Origin: UMGS2069 sp900557585 | Lineage (GTDB): Bacteria > Bacillota > Clostridia > Christensenellales > UBA1242 | Reading direction: 5' to 3' | Length of the DNA stretch: 64,000 bases | NCBI GenBank assembly: GCA_902476355.1 | Contig: CABSCS010000005.1 | Coordinates: 1-64,000 of the forward strand | Shown here: positions 42,150 to 48,372 of the stretch, piece after piece | How the letters are laid out: each line of letters begins with the position of its first letter | Numbering within the stretch: the stretch's first letter is position 1 | Made by a program: the position numbers and the translations under genes | Notes under the pieces: generated by a model | What the model was told of the DNA's origin: nothing | Seen by the model: only the letters and a program-made list of their open reading frames with translations | The model's database searches: none

Positions 42150-43328
42150 TTAAAACCTCATTTCTGTGCCGGTGATTGTGCAATAGATGTTCAAATATTT
42201 CAAGCCAGAAATTGTATATTCGTTTTTGAAACGATAAATCGTTCCATCTTTAATGTGAAGTTGAATGCCGTTTACACCTTCAAGTGCATAGCCTGCAATG
42301 TTTTCAAAAGGAATAATGATTTTTTGTTTTGGATTTTCAAGTTCAAAACGATTTTTGAAGCAGGAGAGAGTGAAAACTCCAACCTTTTTGCTTTTATAAT
42401 TATCAATCTTTTTCTTGATTGTAAATCCGCTGTCTGATGTTATCACTTGGTCTTCGCTCATAGCGTTATAATCAAGAGTTTTCAAATATTGTTTTTGCCA
42501 TTTATCAAACTCGTCAAGGCGAGAAAAGAACTTGTTGTGGACATAGCCAAACTCATCATAGGTGCTTTCAAAATCGCACTTGTCGCAATAGAAACGGTCA
42601 CCTTTGCCATGAAGTGAAGAAATGCTGTGGCACGATGGGCAAACATAAAGGAAAGTTTCAATGTTTTGCGCCAAATTTTTACCTTTAAAGGTTTGTTTTT
42701 CTTTCTCTTGAACTTCATATGCATTTACGCGAAGATTGTCTTTAATGGTTTTAAAAAGTTCCTCGTCGGTCATATTTTTCATCTCTTCGGGAGAAATGAT
42801 ACACTTTACTGCGCCGTGAACATGACCTTTTCTTTTATTTTTTGTCCAACGAGGAGAGCAGAAATAGCCACCAGTAATGTTATATATCACAACAGGAACA
42901 TTAAGTTTCTTTGCAAGTTTTGCAATTGAATGTTTCATTTCGCTCATTTCGCCCGAAAAAGACTTGTTTCCTTCTGGAAAAAGTGCAACAGGAGCCCCTT
43001 GCTTTATAACCGACATAATTTTTCGAACGGTGATTGGGTCGCTTGTTGACTTTGTAATTGGAATCGGACTTACAAGGTGACGAATAAGTTTTCCAACAAC
43101 TGGAATTGATGAAACATGGTCACTCATTACAAAATAAAGATGATTTTTAAAACTTTTTGCAATGAAAAATGCATCAAAGTCGGTTGTGTGGTTTGCAAGA
43201 ACCAAATATGGTGGTTTAATATCGCATTTTTCAAAAGTATAACCAAATTGTTTTTTGAGATATGATGATATAAATGGGGATACAATTTTATTCCAAACCC
43301 CATGACGTTTTTCAACTTTAATTTCCAT
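42150..43328 (-). CDS. PlsC-type acyltransferase with C-terminal zinc-ribbon
   Basis: 392 residues. N-terminal 1-acylglycerol-3-phosphate acyltransferase-like domain: ANHTTDFDAF (HX4D catalytic motif) and LFPEGNKSF (glycerol-phosphate site). Around residue 230-260 there are CxxC pairs (CPSC, CDKC) typical of a zinc ribbon, followed by a PH-like beta domain of unknown role. Normal PlsC is about 200-250 residues, so the C-terminal half is an addition. ATG 43328 has CAGGAG upstream; the longer frame is rejected. Divergent from the SPT-like gene, so both may act in lipid synthesis. Confidence 0.85.
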   Translation of the reverse strand: MEIKVEKRHGVWNKIVSPFISSYLKKQFGYTFEKCDIKPPYLVLANHTTDFDAFFIAKSFKNHLYFVMSDHVSSIPVVGKLIRHLVSPIPITKSTSDPITVRKIMSVIKQGAPVALFPEGNKSFSGEMSEMKHSIAKLAKKLNVPVVIYNITGGYFCSPRWTKNKRKGHVHGAVKCIISPEEMKNMTDEELFKTIKDNLRVNAYEVQEKEKQTFKGKNLAQNIETFLYVCPSCHSISSLHGKGDRFYCDKCDFESTYDEFGYVHNKFFSRLDEFDKWQKQYLKTLDYNAMSEDQVITSDSGFTIKKKIDNYKSKKVGVFTLSCFKNRFELENPKQKIIIPFENIAGYALEGVNGIQLHIKDGTIYRFKNEYTISGLKYLNIYCTITGTEMRF

Positions 43329-43354
43329 GGTCGCTCCTGATATAGTATATAGCG

Positions 43355-43383
43355 AATATACCATATTTATAATTTCAGTTCAA
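43355..43383 (-). promoter_or_regulatory. Promoter of the acyltransferase gene
   Basis: On the minus strand TTGAAC, 17 bases, TATATT. Confidence 0.6.
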
Positions 43384-43464
43384 TCAATTTTTATCACTAA
43401 TCTCTTTTTTGACAAATTTTGCAACAAAAAAAATCAATAGTGTTCAAAAACTTTTCTGATTTGT

Positions 43465-43494
43465 TTGTAAAACCGCGGTCAAATTTGTTATACT
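43465..43494 (+). promoter_or_regulatory. Promoter of the SPT-like gene with internal palindrome
   Basis: TTGTAA, 18 bases, TATACT. The spacer contains ACCGCGGT, a GC-only-core palindrome that stands out in this AT-rich region and could be a regulator site. Confidence 0.55.
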
Positions 43495-43537
43495 TGACTT
43501 ATCTATTGCTTTAAGCAAGATATAAAGGAAGAAATAA

Positions 43538-44722
43538 ATGGATTTATTTAAAAAATGTTCAGAAGACAGCATGTATAAACAAGTTCAACGCGAAGGAATC
43601 TATCCATATTTCCATCAACTTGAAACCAAACAAGACATTGTTGTTGAAATGGAAGGAAAACGCGAGATTATGATTGGTTCAAACAACTATCTTGGTCTCA
43701 CTGGAAATGAAGAAGTAATCAATGCCGCAGTCGAAGCAACCAAAGAATTTGGAACCGGCTGTTCGGGAAGCAGATTTTTGAATGGTTCAACCGTAAAACA
43801 CGTTGAACTTGAAAAAGACCTTGCAAACTTTTTGCAAAAAGAAGATTGTGTAATCATGAGCACAGGTTTCCAAACAAACCTTGGTATTATTTCAGCAATT
43901 GCAGGAAGACACGATGTTGTTCTTTGCGACAAAGAAAACCACGCATCTATCTATGACGCAATTCGTCTTTCATATGCCGAACTTATCAGATATAACCACA
44001 ACGACATGCATGACCTTGAAGAAAAACTTAAAAGCATTCCTGAAAACAAAGGAATTTTGATTGTTACAGATGGTGTTTTCTCTATGAGTGGAGACATCTG
44101 CAATTTGCCAGAAATTGTACGTCTTAAAAAGAAATATGGCGCAAGAGTAATGGTTGACGACGCTCACGCTCTTGGAATTTTGGGCGAAAACGGTCGTGGA
44201 ACTGGTGAATATTTCGGGCTTGAAGATGAGGTTGACATTATTTTTGGAACCTTCTCAAAATCACTTGCAAGCCTTGGCGGTCTTTGTGCTTCAACTCATG
44301 AAGTTTGCGAATATATCCGTCACAATTCAAGACCATTCATCTTTTCTGCATCAATTCCACCAGCATGCCTTGCTGCTGCATCTAAATCTCTTGAAATCAT
44401 TAAAGGAGAACCAGAAAGAAGAAAAAATCTTCTTGAAATTTCAGATTATATGCGCTCTGCTCTCAAAAAACGCGGAATCAAGTTCAAAGACAGCAAAGTT
44501 CCAATCATTGCAATTTATACCTATGAGCCAGAAATCACTTTGATTGCTTGCAAACGCCTTTTCGAAGAAGGAGTATATGTAAACCCAGTTTTGCCACCAG
44601 CAACCCCTGTTGGTGAATGCTTGATTCGAACAAGTTACACAGCAACTCACACCAAAGAACTTATGGATGAGGCTGCGGACAAGATTTTGAAAGTGTTCAA
44701 AGAACTCAAAATCATGGAATAA
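43538..44722 (+). CDS. Serine palmitoyltransferase-like alpha-oxoamine synthase
   Basis: 394 residues, PLP fold type I. Marks: GSNNYLGLT, GTGCSGSRFLNGST, MSTGFQTN, DDAHALGILGENGRG, GTFSKSLASLGG (PLP Lys in FSKS) and IPPACLAAA. The GIYPYF start, SRFLNG and STGFQ.N pattern resemble bacterial serine palmitoyltransferases more than glycine C-acetyltransferase or BioF; this comparison is from memory. It would condense an amino acid with an acyl-CoA or acyl-ACP. AAGGAAGAAA precedes ATG 43538. Its divergent neighbour is a lipid acyltransferase. Kbl or BioF activity remains possible. Confidence 0.82.
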   Translation: MDLFKKCSEDSMYKQVQREGIYPYFHQLETKQDIVVEMEGKREIMIGSNNYLGLTGNEEVINAAVEATKEFGTGCSGSRFLNGSTVKHVELEKDLANFLQKEDCVIMSTGFQTNLGIISAIAGRHDVVLCDKENHASIYDAIRLSYAELIRYNHNDMHDLEEKLKSIPENKGILIVTDGVFSMSGDICNLPEIVRLKKKYGARVMVDDAHALGILGENGRGTGEYFGLEDEVDIIFGTFSKSLASLGGLCASTHEVCEYIRHNSRPFIFSASIPPACLAAASKSLEIIKGEPERRKNLLEISDYMRSALKKRGIKFKDSKVPIIAIYTYEPEITLIACKRLFEEGVYVNPVLPPATPVGECLIRTSYTATHTKELMDEAADKILKVFKELKIME

Positions 44723-44802
44723 TAAACACTAAAAAGCAAAAAATTGCAAAAATTTATTTGTTTTTTGCATATTTTGAAACATTTATTTCCATACTATAAA
44801 CA

Positions 44803-44872
44803 TAAAGCAATAAGTTCCAATCGTTTGGAGCATTGCTTTATAAAATCCTTGAAGTATTTCAAGGATTTTTTT
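44803..44872 (+). ncRNA. Possible small structured RNA or double-hairpin 3' end
   Basis: Two consecutive hairpins: AAAGCAAT...ATTGCTTT with an inner TCCAA/TTGGA, then the terminator AATCCTTGAA/TTCAAGGATT with T7 (44844-44872). A TTGAAA lies upstream (44774) with TATAAA after only 15 bases, so the promoter is weak. It may just be the 3' end of the SPT-like transcript. Confidence 0.3.
44842..44872 (+). terminator. Terminator after the SPT-like gene
   Basis: AATCCTTGAA and TTCAAGGATT with a 4-base loop followed by T7. Confidence 0.88.
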
Positions 44873-45049
44873 GTGTTTATTTTTAGCAAATATTGGATAT
44901 TTGACAAAAAAAATAAATAAAAATCATGTTAAAAAATAATATTTTTAAAATGCAAAAAACCGCAAATTTACTGCGCCCAGAAACAAAATAAAAATAATAA
45001 AAAAGAGGGGAATACATCTTAGCCATTTTTTGTGAATTTTTTGCATAAA
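44873..45049. other. AT-rich gap
   Basis: Convergent intergenic region between the SPT-like gene and lexA. Nothing recognisable besides the flanking terminators. Confidence 0.5.
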
Positions 45050-45073
45050 AAAAGTGGCTTTTTTGCCACTTTA
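45050..45073 (-). terminator. Terminator of lexA
   Basis: AAAGTGGC and GCCACTTT around six T; on the minus strand a T7 run follows. Confidence 0.88.
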
Positions 45074-45075
45074 TT

Positions 45076-45675
45076 TTATTTATAGTTTCGAATCAAACCA
45101 ACAACAGTTCCAAGAATTTGAGCATCTTTCACAATTATTGGTGCCATAAAATCGTTTTCTGGTTGAAGACGAATTTGATTTTTCTCTTTATAAAATCTTT
45201 TCACGGTTGCTTCGCCGTCTATCATTGCAACAACAATCTCGCCATTTTCGGCATTTTCTTGTTTATGAACAACAATTTTATCTCCATCAAAAATGCCTGC
45301 ATTTATCATGCTTTCGCCTTGAACATTTAAAATGAAAAGTTCATCTTGATCTCCAAACAAGTTTTGAGAAAATGAGAGAGTGTCTTCAATGTTTTCAGTT
45401 GCGGTTATTGGAGTTCCCGCAGCAACTTTTCCAACAACAGGAATGCCCGAAAGCATTGATACACCAGAAACCTCAATTGCACGATTTCTTGATTTTTCGC
45501 GCGAAAGTTTGCCTTGTTCTTCAAGTTTTTTAAGGTGATAAACAATTGTTGCGGTTGAAGAAATGCCAAGACCTTGACACATTTCGCGAACACTTGGTGG
45601 ATATGAATTTTTCTTTGTGAACTCTGCAATAAAGTTCAAAACCCTTTCGGTTTGAGAGATTTTTTGTTCTTTCAT
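45076..45675 (-). CDS. lexA: LexA, SOS repressor and autopeptidase
   Basis: 199 residues. Winged-helix domain with YPPSVREMCQGLGISSTATIVYHLKKLEEQG; cleavage site Ala86-Gly87 in VAAGTP; catalytic Ser122 (GESM) and Lys159 (EATVKRF). RecA filaments trigger self-cleavage and so derepress DNA-damage genes; recA is also in this window. ATG 45675 with AAGGAA on the minus strand; 17 earlier in-frame codons rejected. The promoter overlaps a 5-4-5 inverted repeat, likely its own operator. Confidence 0.95.
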   Translation of the reverse strand: MKEQKISQTERVLNFIAEFTKKNSYPPSVREMCQGLGISSTATIVYHLKKLEEQGKLSREKSRNRAIEVSGVSMLSGIPVVGKVAAGTPITATENIEDTLSFSQNLFGDQDELFILNVQGESMINAGIFDGDKIVVHKQENAENGEIVVAMIDGEATVKRFYKEKNQIRLQPENDFMAPIIVKDAQILGTVVGLIRNYK

Positions 45676-45693
45676 GATTTTTTCCTTTTCTTG

Positions 45694-45722
45694 ATTATAA
45701 CACATGAATTTACAAAACACAA
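45694..45722 (-). promoter_or_regulatory. Promoter of lexA
   Basis: On the minus strand TTGTGT, 17 bases, TATAAT. Confidence 0.75.
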
Positions 45723-45733
45723 ACATTTGTTTG
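45720..45733. promoter_or_regulatory. Candidate LexA operator
   Basis: CAAAC-ATTT-GTTTG, a perfect inverted repeat with the 5-4-5 spacing of the Bacillota SOS box (CGAAC-N4-GTTCG) but A/T at the second position. It overlaps the -35 of lexA. Confidence 0.55.
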
Positions 45734-45754
45734 AATTTTTTATCATATTTTTAA

Positions 45755-45783
45755 TTGAAATTATTTCAAAGTTGTATTATAAT
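45755..45783 (+). promoter_or_regulatory. Promoter of the Cys-cluster gene
   Basis: TTGAAA, 17 bases, TATAAT. The -35 is part of a palindrome TTGAAATtATTTCAA (45755-45769), a possible operator. Confidence 0.7.
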
Positions 45784-45805
45784 ATCTGAAAAGGAAGAAA
45801 AAACA

Positions 45806-46156
45806 ATGGAAAACAACATGAAAAACACAAATGACATTAAACTTACAAGAAAGCAACTTACAAAAGATGTTGTGAAAAAAGTTATTGGTGAAAGAGAATT
45901 TTGCGAACTTGAACCTGACCAAAAGTGCACCTATTGTGGCGAATGCTTAATGTGCGACATTGACCCAAACAAAGTTTGCAACAACTGTGGCAAATGCCTT
46001 GACGAGTTCAACACCGACGAAAAAGGCTATGTTTCAATAAAGATAGACAAGGTTATTGCCGGTGACGACATGACTCTTGATGACCTTTACAAACAATATG
46101 GTCTTGATGACGACGAAGAACCAGATGCCATTAAACAAAAGAAAGATAAAAAATAA
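45806..46156 (+). CDS. Small protein with two CxxCxxC-type clusters
   Basis: 116 residues, no named family recognised. Residues about 40-70 hold two related clusters, CTYCGECLMC and CNNCGKCL, eight Cys in all, spaced like zinc-ribbon or iron-sulfur sites. The N-terminus is basic, the C-terminus strongly acidic then Lys-rich. AAAGGAAG before ATG 45806. Divergent from lexA, with the candidate LexA box in between, and followed after 10 bases by the NUDIX gene, probably one operon. Confidence 0.8.
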   Translation: MENNMKNTNDIKLTRKQLTKDVVKKVIGEREFCELEPDQKCTYCGECLMCDIDPNKVCNNCGKCLDEFNTDEKGYVSIKIDKVIAGDDMTLDDLYKQYGLDDDEEPDAIKQKKDKK

Positions 46157-46166
46157 AGAAATCGCC

Positions 46167-46634
46167 ATGACAAAAGAAGAATATTTCAATCAAAAATCAA
46201 AATATTATTATGACATGTTTTTGCAAAACAAATATGTTCGAAAGGTTAGCACCATTTTGAAGTGTGGAAACAAATTTCTTGTGCTTGTAAAAAATGGAGA
46301 AAAGGCCTTTCTTGCTGGCGGAAGCGTTGAACCAAACGAAACAACAAAAGATGGTGCAAAACGCGAAACAAAAGAAGAAATGGGAATTGATGTTGACAAT
46401 TTGAGATATCTCACAAAAGTGTATTATAGCGTTAAATGGAAATATAACAACATTGAATTCGACAACAAAAGAATAGAGTTTTATTATCTTTCAGAAATTG
46501 ACAATGCAAAAGGAAAAGTTCAAGGTCTTGAAGGCGAATTTGACAACGATGTTCAACTGAAACTTTGCACCATTAAAGAACTTGAAAAATTGAATTTGAA
46601 TAAAAAAGAACTTGAAATCATTAAAAATATCTAA
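46167..46634 (+). CDS. NUDIX hydrolase
   Basis: 155 residues. NUDIX box GGSVEPNETTKDGAKRETKE then EMG (GX5EX7REXXEEXG) gives a pyrophosphohydrolase acting on a nucleoside-diphosphate-linked compound; substrate unknown. Start ATG 46167 has no strong ribosome site, so coupling with the upstream Cys-cluster gene is likely. The frame stays open 30 codons upstream inside that gene and is a shadow there. Confidence 0.88.
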   Translation: MTKEEYFNQKSKYYYDMFLQNKYVRKVSTILKCGNKFLVLVKNGEKAFLAGGSVEPNETTKDGAKRETKEEMGIDVDNLRYLTKVYYSVKWKYNNIEFDNKRIEFYYLSEIDNAKGKVQGLEGEFDNDVQLKLCTIKELEKLNLNKKELEIIKNI

Positions 46635-46675
46635 TAAAAAAACACTCACTAATGTGGGTTTTTTGTTTTGCTTAT
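46634..46675 (+). terminator. Terminator of the NUDIX gene
   Basis: AAAAAACACTCAC and GTGGGTTTTTT with one bulge, T-run. Confidence 0.65.
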
Positions 46676-46789
46676 AATGATTCAACATTTTCTTTTACAA
46701 CAATTGAAATTTCCAAATAAATATCAATGCGATTGAACATTTTTTGTGCAACAATTCCATTTACAAAAATACAAAACCAACATAGAAGA

Positions 46790-46848
46790 CATTATAATTA
46801 CTCAATAATATTGCAAGGTGGCATTATAATCACTCAATAACATCGCAA
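46790..46848. repeat. Two direct repeats of 27 bases, period 32
   Basis: CATTATAAT(T/C)ACTCAATAA then (T/C)AT(T/C)GCAA, at 46790-46816 and 46822-46848, differing by three T/C changes. Confidence 0.75.
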
Positions 46849-46871
46849 AACTGCAAAGTTCGACTTTATTG

Positions 46872-46907
46872 CAAAAAAAAAGAGAAGCCAAAAGACTTCT
46901 TTTTTTT
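46872..46907. terminator. Terminator after tRNA-Trp
   Basis: AGAAG/CTTCT stem extended by A and T runs; on the minus strand it follows the tRNA directly. Confidence 0.7.
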
Positions 46908-46910
46908 GTT

Positions 46911-46984
46911 TGGCAGGGGTGGAAGGAATCGAACCCTCCTCTGGAGTTTTGGAGACTCTCATTCTACCGATGAACTACACCCCT
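46911..46984 (-). tRNA. tRNA-Trp (anticodon CCA)
   Basis: 74 bases with encoded GCCA. Minus-strand acceptor AGGGGTG/CACCCCT, D-arm TAGTTCATCGGTAGAATG, anticodon loop CTCCAAA, T-arm GAGGGTTCGATTCCTTC. Confidence 0.95.
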
Positions 46985-46995
46985 AAACACGATGC

Positions 46996-47024
46996 ATTAT
47001 ATCATTTTATGTGTCTGTTGTCAA
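46996..47024 (-). promoter_or_regulatory. Promoter of tRNA-Trp
   Basis: On the minus strand perfect TTGACA, 17 bases, perfect TATAAT. Confidence 0.9.
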
Positions 47025-47093
47025 CTGCTGTAAAATATTTTCATAATAATTTACAATCAGCCATAATATGATTTTTTGCTGTTTCTATTTTCT

Positions 47094-47122
47094 TGACAAA
47101 GCACATTCAAATTTGCTAATAT
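47094..47122 (+). promoter_or_regulatory. Promoter of rnhA, leaderless arrangement
   Basis: Perfect TTGACA, 17 bases, TAATAT ending at 47122; six bases later is the ATG at 47129. Confidence 0.78.
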
Positions 47123-47128
47123 TCTTGT

Positions 47129-47602
47129 ATGGAAAAAGAGAAAAAACAAGTTACAATCTATACCGATGGTGCATGCTCTGGAAACCCTGGAAACGGTGGG
47201 TGGGGAGCAATTCTAATGTATAACGGAAGAAAAAAAGAAATTTCTGCTGGCGAGCAAAACACAACCAATAACCGCATGGAACTGACCGCGGTCATAGAAG
47301 CACTGAAACTTTTAAAAGAGCCTTGCAAAGTGAATCTTTACAGCGATTCTGCCTATGTTGTGAACGCTTTCACAAATGATTGGATTTCATCTTGGAGAGC
47401 CAACGGCTGGAAAGGGTCAGACAAAAAGCAAGTGAAAAACATTGACCTTTGGCTTGAACTTGACAACCTTTGCCAAACCCACGATGTAACCTTTATTAAA
47501 GTGAAAGGTCACGCAGACAACGAGTTCAACAACCGTTGCGACACCCTTGCAACATCAGCGATAGACAGGTTCCGCCTCTCTACCGAGCCGGCGGATGAAT
47601 AA
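47129..47602 (+). CDS. rnhA: Ribonuclease HI
   Basis: 157 residues. YTDGACSGNPGNGGWG (first catalytic Asp), MELTAVIEAL (Glu), YSDSAYV (Asp), VKGHADNEFNNRCD (His and last Asp): the full D-E-D-D set of RNase HI, which degrades RNA in RNA-DNA hybrids. Starts at ATG 47129 with no Shine-Dalgarno; the promoter predicts a leaderless mRNA. The last 11 residues, RFRLSTEPADE, and the stop codon are encoded by a repeated element (copy A), so the natural C-terminus has been replaced. Confidence 0.95.
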   Translation: MEKEKKQVTIYTDGACSGNPGNGGWGAILMYNGRKKEISAGEQNTTNNRMELTAVIEALKLLKEPCKVNLYSDSAYVVNAFTNDWISSWRANGWKGSDKKQVKNIDLWLELDNLCQTHDVTFIKVKGHADNEFNNRCDTLATSAIDRFRLSTEPADE

Positions 47603-47735
47603 CCGCAACTTCATAAACCTTTTTGGCTAAAACTCTAAAATAAAAACCTTGATATATCACCAGATATCATCAAGAACTTTATTTTAAAGTTTTATCTCAA
47701 AAATCTTCATAAATTTGCTACTTCACATTTTCAAA
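47569..47735 (+). mobile_element. 167-bp dispersed element, copy A (fused to rnhA end)
   Basis: Begins GTTCCGCCTCTCT, then CGAGCCGGCGGA, then CCTTTTTGGCTAAAA, a long hairpin (47636-47686), and TATCTCAAAAAT...CTTCACATTTTCAAA. It aligns along its whole length with copy B in the opposite direction. Its GC-rich start differs from the surroundings. The frame that is open in copy B is stopped here after EPADE. Confidence 0.75.
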
Positions 47736-47945
47736 TTGATGATAGTTTATTTATGATTTTTATTTTATGTTTTTTTATAAATAAAAAAGGGAGAAAGTTA
47801 AACTTTCTCCAACCGAACGGTGTGGGTCGAAACGATGCCGACAGACATATTGTTATATATTTTTCACGATGTTCTAGAATAGAATACACAATTTATGAAT
47901 AAAGTCAACAACAAATAAATTTGCGTCAATATAAAAATTAAATTT
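47736..47945. other. Spacer between the inverted element copies
   Basis: AT-rich, no gene. Contains a hairpin GGAGAAAGTT/AACTTTCTCC (about 47800-47818) that on the minus strand is followed by T6 and may end a leftward transcript from copy B. Confidence 0.45.
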
Positions 47946-48112
47946 TTTGAAAACGTGAAGCAGCAGGTTGATGCAAATTTTTGAGATAAAAAAGACAAAC
48001 AAGGTTCCCGATAGTATCAAGTGTTACATCGGGGTTCTTGTTTGTTTTTTTTAGCCAAAAAGGTGTATTAAAATGCGGATATACGTCCGCCGGCTCGTCA
48101 GAGAGGCGGAAC
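47946..48112 (-). mobile_element. 167-bp dispersed element, copy B (carries an open frame)
   Basis: Inverted relative to copy A, same length and module order on the minus strand: GTTCCGCCTCTCT, CGAGCCGGCGGA, CACCTTTTTGGCTAAAA, hairpin (47994-48046 with CCCGAT/ATCGGG stem), TATCTCAAAAAT, CTTCACGTTTTCAAA. On the minus strand it is open throughout (FRLSDEPADVYPHFNTPFW, then through the hairpin to the stop at 47938), as part of an 82-codon frame starting at 48186. No transposase. The hairpin stems differ from copy A but keep pairing. Confidence 0.75.
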
Positions 48113-48240
48113 TTCCTAGTATAAAGGCAAAATTTGCAAAGATAAGGCAATTTTAAAAAAAATCCAGGACAGAATAGTATTTGCAATTAAAATCTGCCTA
48201 TATGCGTACACTTTGTTTATTTTTTCTTATTTTGATTATT

Positions 48241-48372
48241 CGTTTAACGGCGAAGTTTGCATGCAGAAAGCAACAAAATGAAAAAGCCTCAGGACGAGAT
48301 TGAATTTGCATTCATCTCGGTCTGAGACTTTTTTGTTTTTTGCTTTATGCGTGTGAAATTCGTCGTTAAACG
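48241..48372. repeat. 132-bp imperfect palindrome at the padR 3' end
   Basis: Arms of about 60 bases. Outer ends CGTTTAACGGCGAA (48241-48254) and TTCGTCGTTAAACG (48359-48372) match in 13 of 14 positions; the centre CCTCAGGACGAGAT / ATCTCGGTCTGAG is a strong hairpin flanked by A and T runs, so it can terminate transcription both ways. The stop codon of the PadR-family gene lies inside the right arm. Confidence 0.8.

Noticed and set aside
47938..48186. 82-codon minus-strand frame through element copy B as an independent gene
   Set aside because: No ribosome site, and its codons are those of a repeated element that is also found, in altered form, at the end of rnhA. Reported under the element instead.
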